Source: Blautia caecimuris | GTDB taxonomy: Bacteria; Bacillota; Clostridia; Lachnospirales; Lachnospiraceae | DNA: 64,000 nt | Direction: 5' to 3' | NCBI RefSeq assembly: GCF_024622975.1 | Contig: NZ_JANJZT010000006.1 | Span: 1-64,000, forward strand | In this document: one piece after another, positions 34,195 to 43,643 of the stretch | How positions within the stretch are numbered: the first letter of the stretch is position 1 | Layout of the letters: each line of letters starts with the position of its first letter | Position numbers and translations under genes: made by a program | The notes under the pieces: model-generated | The model's database searches: none | What the model was told of the DNA's origin: nothing | The model's input: the letters and a program-made list of their open reading frames with translations, nothing else

Positions 34195-34662
34195 ATGTTG
34201 TGCATAGATAATAGAGATGCCGCGCTTGAATCAGAAAAAATAGCCTTTGATCCCAAAGTTCTTAATGATAACTTTAAAGCTATTAATGACACCTTTGGGC
34301 ATCAGTATGGAAATGAGGTACTGGTTGAAATGGCCGGTATTTTTTCCAATCAGTTCCGCAGTGGTGACATTGTAGGCAGATTTGGCGGGGACGAATTTCT
34401 GGCTTTCCTTCCCAATACAAGAGGATTTGAGAGAATGGAGTATGTATTTCAACGTCTTGTAAAGGAATGTGACAGAAATTATGAAAAAGACGGAGTAGTG
34501 ATCAATGTTTCTGCTTCTTTTGGAATTGCAGTAGCTCCGGATCATGGTGTGACTTATGAAGAGCTGTCACAGAAAGCAGATGAAATGCTGCTTGCTGTAA
34601 AGCGGGAGAATAAGAAAGGGTATCGGCTGTATCAGCAAATATCTGCAGATAAGGAGTTATAA
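34195..34662 (+). pseudogene. Truncated GGDEF (diguanylate cyclase) gene
   Basis: 155 residues, essentially a lone GGDEF domain. DNFKAINDTFGH, the active-site RFGGDEF and an inhibitory-site RSGD five residues before it are intact, as is the C-terminal ADEMLLAVKRENKKGY. The start is abnormal: LCID is separated from DNFKAIND by about 19 unrelated residues, where intact enzymes have the two nearly contiguous, and the DALTGLYNR-type region is missing. No sensor domain and no ribosome site are seen. Probably the remaining end of a larger c-di-GMP synthase; residual activity cannot be excluded. Confidence 0.65.
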
Positions 34663-34670
34663 AAAAGAAA

Positions 34671-34715
34671 CCCGAGAATGCTTTACAGATTTTCTGTAAA
34701 GCATTTTCGGGTTTT
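34671..34715. terminator. Bidirectional terminator between convergent genes
   Basis: 19-bp stem 34671-34689 with 34693-34711 (CCCGAGAATGCTTTACAGA side), one G-T pair, 3-base loop, A-run before and TTTT after, serving both the GGDEF gene and the permease on the other strand. Confidence 0.9.
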
Positions 34716-34767
34716 CTTTTATGGAGGGTTCAATATGTACCGGAATTAATAAGCTCTGTATACTGTT

Positions 34768-36099
34768 TTACTGAATGTGTTTAATCTCCATATCTTTTGG
34801 GAGAATTAAGTTTAATATAATTGCCATTACAAATACAACAGCAACTACATTTGCGGAAAATACAGACTGAAGTATTTCCGGGAAAATATGCCAGATACCG
34901 ATTTCGCTTGCTGTGGTAAATCCAATACCTATGGAAAGAGAAAGAGCAGCGATGGTAATATTCCTCTGGGTAAAACCTGCTTTTGCTATCATCTGGATTC
35001 CGGAAGTCAGGATGGTTCCAAACATCATAATAGTACATCCGCCGAGAACAGAATCCGGAAGGGAAGCAAAAAAGTTTCCTACAGGAGGAAGCAGTCCGGC
35101 CAGGATCATGCAAACGGCACCGGTCATGATGGTGAAACGGTTTACGACCTTTGTCATGTTGATAAGTCCTACATTCTGAGAGAAGGACGTAACCGGCGGG
35201 CATCCCAGACAGGAAGAAAATGCAGAGGCATAACCGTCGCAGGCAAGGGAGCCTGAAATTTCTTCTGTTGTAATATCACGGTCCAGACCGCCGGAAACCA
35301 TTGCTGTAGTATCGCCGATTGTCTCTGCTGCGGAAACAAGGAAAATGATTGCAACAGAGAAAATAGCTCCGGGATTGAATTCAGGCGCATATGGCATGAT
35401 TTTCGGGAAGGAAATGATTCCTCCGGAAAAGATAACAGAGAGATCTACTTTTCCCATAAAAACAGCCACGATATAGCCTACGATCAGGCCTGCTAAAACG
35501 GAAAGCTGTTTCCAGTATCCTTTTGCTTTTATATTCCAGATCAGGCAGACCAGAAGCGTAATGGTTCCGAGAATAAGATTCTGGGCAGAACCAAAGTCGT
35601 CTGAGTATCCTCCGCCGAAAGATCTTGTACCAACAGTAAAAAGAGAGAATCCGATGGCAGTTACAACGGATGCGGCAACAATTGGAGAAATAATTTTTTT
35701 CCAGTATTTTGCCAGTAATCCCAGCGTACCTTCCATAATACCGCCGATCATGACTGCGCCCACAACTGCAGGATATCCGTAATTGGCGGCAACTGTACTG
35801 AGTACTGTTACAAAGGTGAAACTGACTCCCATTACAATAGGAAGGCGGGATCCAATTTTCCAGACTGGGTAAAGCTGGATCAGTGTTGCAATTCCTGCAA
35901 CAAACATGGCATTTTGGAGAAGAATGGCAATTTCAGCCTGTTTAAGACCTCCTGCACCGGCAATAATAGTGATCGGCGTAAGATTGGCAACGAACATTGC
36001 CAGAATATGCTGAAGACCAAAAGGGATTGCTTTCATGATAGGAACCTGCCCATCCAGACGATAAATGTTGGAAATGTCTGCATTTTTGGTGTTCTTCAT
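34768..36099 (-). CDS. NCS2 xanthine/urate-type permease
   Basis: 443 residues, about 12-14 membrane helices. The nucleobase-ascorbate transporter signature QNVGLINMTK is visible at about residue 305, and FGLQH near 28-32 holds the conserved QH. The family imports purines (xanthine, urate) or uracil with H+ or Na+; AETIGDT and the signature fit the xanthine/urate branch. AAAAAGGAGG lies 9 bases before the ATG. No purine riboswitch is recognisable upstream, and no purine catabolic genes are adjacent. Confidence 0.87.
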   Translation of the reverse strand: MKNTKNADISNIYRLDGQVPIMKAIPFGLQHILAMFVANLTPITIIAGAGGLKQAEIAILLQNAMFVAGIATLIQLYPVWKIGSRLPIVMGVSFTFVTVLSTVAANYGYPAVVGAVMIGGIMEGTLGLLAKYWKKIISPIVAASVVTAIGFSLFTVGTRSFGGGYSDDFGSAQNLILGTITLLVCLIWNIKAKGYWKQLSVLAGLIVGYIVAVFMGKVDLSVIFSGGIISFPKIMPYAPEFNPGAIFSVAIIFLVSAAETIGDTTAMVSGGLDRDITTEEISGSLACDGYASAFSSCLGCPPVTSFSQNVGLINMTKVVNRFTIMTGAVCMILAGLLPPVGNFFASLPDSVLGGCTIMMFGTILTSGIQMIAKAGFTQRNITIAALSLSIGIGFTTASEIGIWHIFPEILQSVFSANVVAVVFVMAIILNLILPKDMEIKHIQ

Positions 36100-36184
36100 A
36101 ACAGAGTGCCTCCTTTTTAAATGATTTTGTACACTTTTTTTGTTCCTCCATAAAATTAATTATTATTGCGATACAACTAATTTA

Positions 36185-36212
36185 ATTTTAACATAAAAAA
36201 ATGATTTGTCCA
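36185..36212 (-). promoter_or_regulatory. Promoter of the NCS2 permease
   Basis: Minus strand -35 TGGACA (36207-36212), 16-base spacer, -10 TAAAAT (36185-36190). The stretch 36213-36644 holds no gene; it includes a TTCGCA-TGC-TGCGAA palindrome at 36554-36568. Confidence 0.6.
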
Positions 36213-36644
36213 CAAAAAAATTGGTGATACCTTACAAAAAGTGTTTGCGAGGTGCGTCGCATGGCTGACATGATTTCCAGGCATTTGTAGCAGACAGATG
36301 TGTTGTTTTTCCTGGTAAAAGGCAGTATACATTAATATGTAAAGAGATTTAAATAAAAATTTGGTGTGAAGCTGCAACTGGATTTTCAGATTTTACAGAA
36401 TTTTTATAACTTACGAAACTGCCGTAGACAGGCAGAGTGTTCCGCGGTATATTATTAACAGAATTACGAATACGTATTTCTGAAAAACAACACAACGTAC
36501 GTATATTGTGCAAAATTCTGTATTGCCTCATTTATAGTTTTATGCCAAGGGGATTCGCATGCTGCGAAGCCATATGAAAAATAAGTATATACTGTACAGT
36601 TTTGTGGGAAAATTTTACAGACAGGAAAAATGCAGGAATAATGA

Positions 36645-37694
36645 ATGGAAGTTAAAAAGAACATGGAAGCAGAGATAACAATTCCGTTTCAGGAGGAATA
36701 CGAAAAACTGAAGCTTCTGATCTCCCAGGGTGTATTTGAACTTGTTTTGCCGGAAACAGACAAGGGAGATATTCGTCTTGTCTATCTGATGAATGATGCT
36801 GTGGAAAGCTTTCTGATTTTCCGGCAGGCAAAGCTGACAGGTACTTACGAGCCTGATTTTGAGGGGGAGTTAAGAGCAGATCTTGAGAAAAGGGGAAATC
36901 AGTATATCCTGATCGTCCATCAGGAAAATTCTGTATTTACTGTTTTTTTCAGAGATTTGGATCTGGAAACTCATCTTTTTAATTATGGGAAAACAGGCCA
37001 TTTCTGGGTAAAGGAGTATGAATATCTGAGACAGCTGGAATATCGTATTGCTATTTTAAGGGATAAAAGAGAATATCTTGGAAAAGAATTTTGCACGGAG
37101 GAAGAAGAAAAGCTTTCTTATCTGGCAGAATTTCCTCCATTAAATTTTTGCTGTTATCCTGCGGTGTCAGAAAAGTATATTGTGCCTTCTTACCCTAAGT
37201 GGAAAGTATCTGAAAAAGCGCTTAATGAAATGATGAAACTGGCGCAGGAAGCAGGGGACCACAGTCTTATCAGATGGCTGAAGGTGTATTCTTATGTTCC
37301 GGGAAGGGTGATCGCAAGGAAAATTGCCTGTATGCTGCACAGGACAAAGCATACAGAGCTTGTAGATCTTATAGACAGAAAACTGGCCCAGGCGGCGGCC
37401 GTATATCAGGACCGGCAGTTTGTGACAGAAAAAAAGGAGCAACACAGCTTTTCCACAGATGGAAAAGAGGGTGGCTTACAGGAAGAGGAAGCTACAGAAC
37501 AGACAAAGATCCGAAATATACAGGAAAGGGCGGAAGCAAGAAAACGAGAACTGGAGTGTTCCGGCAAAAAGGTGGAAATGCTGAAAGAAGAGCCTTTTTT
37601 GTATGCAAAGGATTCTGTAGAATATAAGGTGCATCTGATGATCTGGAAAACAGAAGGCAGAAACCGCAAGGTGGATGTGGAAACCATTAATTAA
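36645..37694 (+). CDS. Uncharacterised 349-residue protein (DUF3878-like)
   Basis: Soluble, no membrane segment. N-terminal half is mixed alpha/beta (FELVLPETDKGDIRLVYLMND), with an FWVKEYEYLRQLEYRIAILRDK helix region; the C-terminal third is charged and probably coiled (ERAEARKRELECSGKK). The pattern reminds me of DUF3878 proteins of Clostridiales, but I cannot confirm this. ATG 36645 follows GCAGGA; a second ATG six codons on is possible. The small gene at 37723 follows in the same direction. Function unknown. Confidence 0.65.
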   Translation: MEVKKNMEAEITIPFQEEYEKLKLLISQGVFELVLPETDKGDIRLVYLMNDAVESFLIFRQAKLTGTYEPDFEGELRADLEKRGNQYILIVHQENSVFTVFFRDLDLETHLFNYGKTGHFWVKEYEYLRQLEYRIAILRDKREYLGKEFCTEEEEKLSYLAEFPPLNFCCYPAVSEKYIVPSYPKWKVSEKALNEMMKLAQEAGDHSLIRWLKVYSYVPGRVIARKIACMLHRTKHTELVDLIDRKLAQAAAVYQDRQFVTEKKEQHSFSTDGKEGGLQEEEATEQTKIRNIQERAEARKRELECSGKKVEMLKEEPFLYAKDSVEYKVHLMIWKTEGRNRKVDVETIN

Positions 37695-37722
37695 CTAAAA
37701 AGAAACGGAAAGGAATAACGGA

Positions 37723-37935
37723 ATGGGAAAATTAATCAATCTAAATGGAGATGCTGATAAAAACAAAACACTTCAGAAAATTCTGGAGCAGCTGGATACT
37801 TTAAAAGATGAGCTGGCAGAGCTGCTGTCTGCATCTGAGGATACGGATACAGACAGCGCCGGAATGGATGCCCTTACAGAGGCTCTGGACGCCCTGGAAG
37901 ACGCTGCAGAACTGATTGATGAGGTTCTGGACTGA
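37723..37935 (+). CDS. Small acidic helical protein
   Basis: 70 residues, very acidic, almost all predicted helix with Leu heptads (LQKILEQLDTLKDELAELL, then ALEDAAELIDEVLD). AAAGGAA precedes the ATG. It follows the preceding uncharacterised gene by 28 bases and ends shortly before a terminator, so the two form an operon. Possibly a coiled-coil partner of that protein; no family recognised. Confidence 0.65.
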   Translation: MGKLINLNGDADKNKTLQKILEQLDTLKDELAELLSASEDTDTDSAGMDALTEALDALEDAAELIDEVLD

Positions 37936-38052
37936 TGACTCAGAGTTATTTATAAGCCGGAAGTTCTTTCAGAATAACGGCATATTTTCTGAAAAGCTGC
38001 TGTCTTTATGCTGGAGAAATGTAGGATCATGTATAATCACAAAATTGGAAAG

Positions 38053-38080
38053 CGGAATCTGTGCCGGGATTCCGTTTTTT
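38053..38080 (+). terminator. Terminator of the 36645-37935 operon
   Basis: CGGAATC (38053-38059) with GATTCCG (38068-38074), 8-base loop, then six Ts. Confidence 0.85.
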
Positions 38081-38120
38081 ATTTCCCGGTTTTATTGCTG
38101 ATTTAAGAGGAAAACAGTTT

Positions 38121-38741
38121 TTATTTGTGTTTGTAGTAAAAAACAGCAACCTGAGTACGGTCTCTCAGCTGTAATTTATCCAGAATAGAGCTGAGATAAT
38201 TACGAACGGTTCCTTCGCTTAAAAAAAGCTGTGAGGCGATTTCCTTATTGCTGAGCCCGTCTGCAATAAGACGGATAATTTCAAGCTCCCGGCGGCTGAT
38301 ATCATAATCTTCATAATGGAAGGAAGAACCGGAATGAATAAGCTCCGGAATTCTGGACATGATTTCTGTGCCAAAAACGGTCTGACCGGAACAGACTGCC
38401 TCAAGAGCAGGCAGGATACTTGCATAATCCTGTTTCAGCAGATAGCCTTTTGCCCCAAGCTTCAGGGCCTTTACAATATACTCGTCATCAGAAAAGGTAG
38501 TAAGAAGAAGGATTTTCGCATCAGGAAATTCTTCCAGTATCTCAGCGGACGCATCAAGTCCGCTTTTTTCTTTCATTCGAATATCCATAAGAAGTACATC
38601 CGGCTGATGGATTTTGTACAATTCTGCAGCTTCTTTTCCGTCTGTACCGGAAGCAGCCACAGTAACTTTTCCACTGGCTTCCAGAATGGTTGTCAGTGCG
38701 CCGGAAACAAAAATATCATCATCGACAATTACAATTTTCAT
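38121..38741 (-). CDS. NarL/LuxR-family response regulator
   Basis: 206 residues. Receiver domain about 1-120 with acidic pocket (IVDDD), phospho-acceptor Asp in LLMDIRMKEKSG near 53, Thr in LLLTTF near 80 and Lys in GYLLKQ near 103. C-terminal LuxR HTH (RELEIIRLIADGLSNKEIA). It should bind a promoter when phosphorylated by the kinase encoded three bases upstream, and most likely controls the divergent ABC exporter, as LnrK does for linearmycin resistance in Bacillus. Confidence 0.92.
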   Translation of the reverse strand: MKIVIVDDDIFVSGALTTILEASGKVTVAASGTDGKEAAELYKIHQPDVLLMDIRMKEKSGLDASAEILEEFPDAKILLLTTFSDDEYIVKALKLGAKGYLLKQDYASILPALEAVCSGQTVFGTEIMSRIPELIHSGSSFHYEDYDISRRELEIIRLIADGLSNKEIASQLFLSEGTVRNYLSSILDKLQLRDRTQVAVFYYKHK

Positions 38742-38744
38742 AGT

Positions 38745-39920
38745 TTAGGTCTCCTGTTCTTTTGGAATGGTAATAAAAATACGGAAGCCATGGTCCGTGG
38801 TGATCTGAACAGTTCCATGTAAAGGGGCAAGTCTGTCATGGATATTGGAAAGCCCCATTCCTCTGTTTTGAGTGGAAAAGTCATACCACCCGGTATTTTG
38901 CAGATGCCTGGGATTTCCGAAAAAAGAATCTGATGTTCTATTTTCGGAAAAACTTTGAGAGATACAGGAGCTTCCTGGAATTTTACCATTATCCTCTATA
39001 CAAAGCTGATACAGAGCAGGATGTTCACGCATGACAATATATGCGCTGGTGGCATTGCTGTGCCGCGCCATATTGGAAAGAGCTTCTTTTACAATACTGA
39101 TAAAGCAGTATTTAACATCGCGGGGAATTTCAAGTCCCATATCATAATCCAGAGAAACAGGACAAAACTGAAATTCGCTGATCAGTCCCTCTACAGATTC
39201 TCTGAGATTGACGGACTCATCATGAAGATCGTGGACACTTGTCCGGATGCTGGTCATTGCCTGATTAAGAGAAATATCCAGACTGTCCAGAAGAGGAGAA
39301 ACAGCCTCAGAGCTGCTGACTGCTTTTGCGGCTCCTGTGATCAGAATAGAACGGGACAGGAGATGACCTACATTGTCGTGGATTTCTCTGGCAATCCGGT
39401 TTCGTTCTTTTAAAGTGGCTGTGTATATTTCATAATTCTGCTTTTCCACAAGCATATGATTTTTTTCTTCCAGAAGAAGATTTTTTTCTGTGCTGTCATC
39501 CCGGAGCTTCATAAAATCCTGTCTGAGCTTTTCTTCGGCTTCGGTGCGGAACTGAAGGAAAAACGCCACAATAAAAAACAGGATGCCCCAGAAGGAAAAA
39601 CGAAAAATATCTGAGTTCATTGTCTGGATCACATAAAGGTAAAGTAAGCCTCCTGCAAGGGCAGGAAGATAAAAATGATCCTGGATCAGAATATAAAATA
39701 TAGCAGGAAAAAATGCAGACATTTCAGGGACTGCAACCGCTGCACTCATAAAAGCTGCACACAGAAGCAGATGAAGTTTTTTTGATTCTGAGAAATAGCC
39801 TGCGCAGCAGGTTCCCACACTCAGAAGGAAAGCGCAGATAAACGTTTCATCTGGTTTCTGAAAAAACAGAAAAAAGAAACCTGATAAGATAAGTAATCCT
39901 GTATTCTCAAGATGGCGCAT
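38745..39920 (-). CDS. HisKA_3-type sensor histidine kinase
   Basis: 391 residues: four to five N-terminal membrane helices with almost no extracellular domain, a cytoplasmic coiled coil, the phospho-acceptor His in REIHDNVGHLLSR near 182 and a C-terminal ATPase domain (SNMARHSN N-box, RGMGLSNIHDRL G-box). Membrane-embedded sensing without a large outer domain fits kinases detecting membrane-active drugs (LnrJ, LiaS class). Partner of the regulator at 38121 and divergent from the exporter genes. CAGGAGAGG precedes the ATG. Confidence 0.9.
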   Translation of the reverse strand: MRHLENTGLLILSGFFFLFFQKPDETFICAFLLSVGTCCAGYFSESKKLHLLLCAAFMSAAVAVPEMSAFFPAIFYILIQDHFYLPALAGGLLYLYVIQTMNSDIFRFSFWGILFFIVAFFLQFRTEAEEKLRQDFMKLRDDSTEKNLLLEEKNHMLVEKQNYEIYTATLKERNRIAREIHDNVGHLLSRSILITGAAKAVSSSEAVSPLLDSLDISLNQAMTSIRTSVHDLHDESVNLRESVEGLISEFQFCPVSLDYDMGLEIPRDVKYCFISIVKEALSNMARHSNATSAYIVMREHPALYQLCIEDNGKIPGSSCISQSFSENRTSDSFFGNPRHLQNTGWYDFSTQNRGMGLSNIHDRLAPLHGTVQITTDHGFRIFITIPKEQET

Positions 39921-40043
39921 GACAGTTCCTCTCCTGATTATTATTTCTGTTAAGAATCCTTATGGATCCTATGTTCCAGATGGTTTCAGTATAATACAAA
40001 ACAATCACCGGGGCAAAGAAAACAAAGGAAGAAAAGAAGAAAG

Positions 40044-40069
40044 TGACATTTGTCATATGAGAAAATGAC
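40044..40069 (+). promoter_or_regulatory. Overlapping inverted repeats upstream of the exporter
   Basis: TGACATTTGTCA (40044-40055) is a perfect palindrome, overlapped by GTCAT...ATGAC (40052-40056, 40065-40069). A TATAAT follows at about 40099. Suitable as the response-regulator binding site. No gene lies in 39921-40306. Confidence 0.5.
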
Positions 40070-40306
40070 GGTATTCACTACCGGAAGAAGCTGTCAGAGG
40101 TTATAATTTTTTCATGCTCAGGATAAGCAGCAGGTATGGAGCCTGAAAATAAACAAAAGCTTTTATTTACGTGTCTTTGCAGGGGGACACATACAGAGGT
40201 TCGCATATTTTGGTGTATGTATATGGCATATTTGTCTGCGAAGAATTTTATATTTGCTCCTTTACAGACAGGAAACAGAAAATAAAAATTTATCGGGAGG
40301 AAAAAG

Positions 40307-41266
40307 ATGAGCGGAACAGATTATGCAAAAGAAGGAATTGTACATATAGAAAATCTGGTAAAAAGATACGGTTCTCTGGTGGCTTTGGATCATCTGAATC
40401 TGGATATCCGGGAGGGAGAAATCTTTGGTCTTCTGGGACCAAACGGTTCGGGAAAAACAACGGCCATCAACTGCATACTTGCTCTTTTAAAATATGATAA
40501 GGGAAGCATCCGGATTTTTGGTAAGGAGATGGAGCCTGATAATTATGAGGCAAAAAGGCAGATTGGTATTGTACAGCAGAATGTGGCAGTATTTGATGAG
40601 TTTACTGTGTATGAGAATATTGACTATTTCTGCGGCCTGTATATAAACGACAGGAAAAAAAGGAAACAGCTTGTGGAGGAAGCAATTGCATTTGTGGGAC
40701 TTGAGGATTACAGGAAAATACGCCCAAAGAAGCTTTCAGGAGGGCTTCTGAGACGTCTGAATATTGCCTGTGGAATCGCACATAAACCACGGCTGATCAT
40801 TCTTGATGAACCTACTGTAGCTGTGGATCCTCAGAGCAGGAACCGGATTCTGGAAGGAATCCAGCAGCTGAACAGACAGGGCTCCACTATTATTTATACT
40901 TCTCATTATATGGAAGAGGTGGAGCAGATCTGTACAAGAATAGCAATTATGGATCATGGAAGAAGTATTGCATCAGGAACAAAGGAACAGCTGACAGGAA
41001 TGATAAAAACAGGGGAAAAGGTGACGGTAGAGGCTGTTGTACTGAAAGAAGAGCAGCTTGTACAGATTCGGGAACTGTCTCATGTATTTAAGGTAGATTA
41101 TGAAAACGACATTCTCAGGGTGCAGTGTACAGAGGCAAAGCATAATCTTGTGAGGATCCTGCGGTATCTGGAAGATCAGGAGATCAGTTTTGGAAGAGTT
41201 TACTCAGAGCTTCCTACTCTTAATGATGTATTTCTGGAAATTACAGGAAAAGAGCTTCGGGATTAG
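40307..41266 (+). CDS. ABC exporter ATPase, LnrL type
   Basis: 319 residues. Walker A GPNGSGKTT (about 44-52), signature LSGGLLRRL (about 143; leucines replace the usual Q/M), Walker B LIILDEPTVAVDP (about 164), H-loop YTSHYMEE. A C-terminal extension of about 100 residues follows, as in drug/antibiotic exporters. It energises the two ABC-2 permeases encoded next. The regulatory pair upstream gives the LnrJK-LnrLMN layout of linearmycin resistance. Cargo is unknown; a membrane-active natural product is plausible. Confidence 0.88.
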   Translation: MSGTDYAKEGIVHIENLVKRYGSLVALDHLNLDIREGEIFGLLGPNGSGKTTAINCILALLKYDKGSIRIFGKEMEPDNYEAKRQIGIVQQNVAVFDEFTVYENIDYFCGLYINDRKKRKQLVEEAIAFVGLEDYRKIRPKKLSGGLLRRLNIACGIAHKPRLIILDEPTVAVDPQSRNRILEGIQQLNRQGSTIIYTSHYMEEVEQICTRIAIMDHGRSIASGTKEQLTGMIKTGEKVTVEAVVLKEEQLVQIRELSHVFKVDYENDILRVQCTEAKHNLVRILRYLEDQEISFGRVYSELPTLNDVFLEITGKELRD

Positions 41267-41278
41267 GAGGAAAGGTTT

Positions 41279-42400
41279 ATGGTTCAGTTAATTAAATACA
41301 GCATTATCCGTAAAATAAAGAACTTTAACATTATATTCTGGCCCTGTATTTTTCCCCTTATTATGGGAACTCTGTTTTACTTTGGATTTGGAAATATGTC
41401 AGAGTCTGATTTTGAGACTGTTCAGGCCGGATATGTAGAGGAAGGCGCGGGCAATCCTGTTTTTTCTCAGTATCTTGAGGAAATTGAAAAAGGTGGAATT
41501 CTTATCCATGTGGAGACTATGACAGAAACGGAGGCAAAGAAACAGCTGAAGGAAAGACAGCTGGACGGGATTTTTTTCGGAGCAGACACACCTTATCTGC
41601 AGGTTGCAAAAAGCGGAATGGCGCAAAGTGTGATGCAGAGTCTTCTGGAAAGCTACCTGAACGGTAAGAATACGCTGGAAACCGTGGCAGAGATCCATCC
41701 GGAAAATATGGAGCAGGCAGTGGCAGCCATGTCGGATTATAAGGAAATTGTGGAAAATGTATCTCTTGGAGGAAAAAGTACAAATAATAATTCTGTGTTT
41801 TTTTATGCTCTGGTAGGTATGGCCTGCCTTTATGGCTGCTTTGTGGGAATGGGATCGGCTTTCTGGCTTCAGGCAAATGTAACAGATCTTGCGGCAAGGC
41901 AGTGTGTGTCACCTGTACACAGAATGACTATGATCCTTACAGAAATGCTGACTTCGTTTTTTATCCATTTCCTGAACGTAGTGATTCTCCTGCTTTATCT
42001 GAGATATGTTCTTCGTATGGAATTTCAGGAAAGTATGGCGCAGATGCTCCTGATTTCCCTGGTTGGGTGTATTGTGGGGGTCAGTATGGGAGTTTTTGTT
42101 TCCAGTGCGTCAAAGTTAAGCGAAAACATGAAAGTGGCGATCATGCTTGGCATTTCCATGACAGGAAGTACTCTTGCAGGATTAATGAATTCTAAAATTA
42201 AATTTGCAGTAGACCAGAATATGCCGATCATCAATAAACTGAATCCGGCAGCTCTGATCACAGATGCATTTTACTGCATTAATGTTTATGATGATCCGGA
42301 GAGAATGAAGACGAATCTTATTACGCTTCTGATCATGGCTGTGGTACTGACGGCCGGTTCATTTTTGGTAGTAAGGAGGGTTCGCTATGACAGTATTTAA
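41279..42400 (+). CDS. ABC-2 exporter permease 1, LnrM type
   Basis: 373 residues: one N-terminal membrane helix (about 20-40), an extracytoplasmic domain of about 130 residues, then five clustered helices from about residue 175. This is the ABC2_membrane_3 layout. It pairs with the following permease, whose start overlaps its stop by 14 bases (42387-42400), implying translational coupling and a heterodimeric channel. Confidence 0.87.
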   Translation: MVQLIKYSIIRKIKNFNIIFWPCIFPLIMGTLFYFGFGNMSESDFETVQAGYVEEGAGNPVFSQYLEEIEKGGILIHVETMTETEAKKQLKERQLDGIFFGADTPYLQVAKSGMAQSVMQSLLESYLNGKNTLETVAEIHPENMEQAVAAMSDYKEIVENVSLGGKSTNNNSVFFYALVGMACLYGCFVGMGSAFWLQANVTDLAARQCVSPVHRMTMILTEMLTSFFIHFLNVVILLLYLRYVLRMEFQESMAQMLLISLVGCIVGVSMGVFVSSASKLSENMKVAIMLGISMTGSTLAGLMNSKIKFAVDQNMPIINKLNPAALITDAFYCINVYDDPERMKTNLITLLIMAVVLTAGSFLVVRRVRYDSI

Positions 42401-43532
42401 AGGCTATATGAAAGTGATCAGACAGAGCAGATGGCTGATACTTATGTATGTGGCAATCTTTTTTGCCTGCACGCTTCTGATGCAGTCAGCGGCAGGAAAG
42501 ACGGAGAAAAGCTTTCAGGCAGAGTCTTTGAAGATAGGAATCGCAGATGAGGACGGAGGAACGTTTGCTATGGCGTTGAGAACATATCTGGATAACTTTC
42601 ATGAAGTGATACCGCTGGAAAATGACATTTCTGCTATGCAGGAAAAGCTTTTTTACCGTGATGTGGAGTATATTGTAAGAATCCCGGAAAATTTTTATCG
42701 GAAATGTATTGTGAGTGGAGGAATGCTTCCTGTTACCACTGTTCCGGATACCTATTCCGGCATTTATGTGGATCAGCAGATCAACAGCTTTCTGAACAAT
42801 GCAAGAACCTGTCAGACAGCAGGATTTACAGAGAAGGAAATGGCAGATGCTCTCGTAAAGGACATACCGGTGAAAGTAGAGCTTGACACGTCAATGGGTT
42901 CCGGAGAGACACCTCAGTATATTTATTATTTTCGGTATGTTCCATACCTGGCGCTGGCCCTTCTGGGTTTTGTGATAGGAAATGTGCTTCTTGTTTTTCG
43001 TAAAAAAGGCCTGAAGCACAGAATGCTGGCATCTCCGGTTTCTTCCAGACGCCAGGCTTTGGAGGGAATCCTATGTATGATCGTGACCGGCACAGCACTG
43101 TTTGTACTGATTATTCTGGTTGCGTTGATCTGGTATGGAAAAGAACTGTGTGCAAATGGTAATTGGGGATATCTTGTTATGAATACAGCAGCTTTGTTTT
43201 TTGTAGCTGTTTCTATTGCCTATTTCTCAGGAAGTCTTGTAACGAATAAGGATGCACTGACAGGAACCATGAACATTATTTCTCTGGGAATGTGTTTCCT
43301 CTGCGGAGTATTTGTTCCTCTGGACTATATTTCCACAGGAGTAAAAAACGTCAGTCAGTTTCTTCCTGTATACTGGTATGAAACCGCAAATGAAATTCTG
43401 GGAGAGTTTACTGTACTGACCGGCAGCGCAAAAATACAGATATACCAGGCGGTTGGTATTCAGCTTGTATTCGGAGTGGTGTTTGTGTGCCTGACGCTGG
43501 TGGTGGAAAAATACAGAAGTACAGGGAAGTAA
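42387..43532 (+). CDS. ABC-2 exporter permease 2, LnrN type
   Basis: 381 residues with the same layout as permease 1 (helix about 15-32, outer domain, five C-terminal helices ending LVFGVVFVCLTLVVEKY). It completes the exporter. Its last codons and stop are part of a 24-bp sequence repeated at 52231-52254, so the 8.7-kb sugar island begins exactly at this gene's end. The reading frame itself looks intact. Confidence 0.87.
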   Translation: MTVFKGYMKVIRQSRWLILMYVAIFFACTLLMQSAAGKTEKSFQAESLKIGIADEDGGTFAMALRTYLDNFHEVIPLENDISAMQEKLFYRDVEYIVRIPENFYRKCIVSGGMLPVTTVPDTYSGIYVDQQINSFLNNARTCQTAGFTEKEMADALVKDIPVKVELDTSMGSGETPQYIYYFRYVPYLALALLGFVIGNVLLVFRKKGLKHRMLASPVSSRRQALEGILCMIVTGTALFVLIILVALIWYGKELCANGNWGYLVMNTAALFFVAVSIAYFSGSLVTNKDALTGTMNIISLGMCFLCGVFVPLDYISTGVKNVSQFLPVYWYETANEILGEFTVLTGSAKIQIYQAVGIQLVFGVVFVCLTLVVEKYRSTGK

Positions 43533-43548
43533 GGTGATTTAGTCACAG
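43525..43548 (+). repeat. 24-bp direct repeat, left copy
   Basis: Exact match to 52231-52254; core AAGGTGATTTAGTCACAG, which contains the GTGA-TTTAG-TCAC palindrome. Overlaps the end of the exporter gene. Confidence 0.95.
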
Positions 43549-43579
43549 GAAGATCTGATTAAAGCTAATATAAAATCGC

Positions 43580-43607
43580 TTGAAAAAGCTTACCTAAATG
43601 CTATAAT
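43580..43607 (+). promoter_or_regulatory. Promoter of the DeoR-family gene
   Basis: TTGAAA (43580-43585), 16-base spacer, TATAAT (43602-43607). Confidence 0.75.
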
Positions 43608-43643
43608 AGAAACAGGTAAATATTTGAAAAGGATGGTACTCCT

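Noticed and set aside
34768-35390. Secondary frames within the NCS2 permease gene
   Set aside because: They lie inside a well-conserved membrane protein gene and have no ribosome sites.
36100-36644. Purine riboswitch upstream of the NCS2 permease
   Set aside because: None of the conserved junction sequences could be found on the minus strand.
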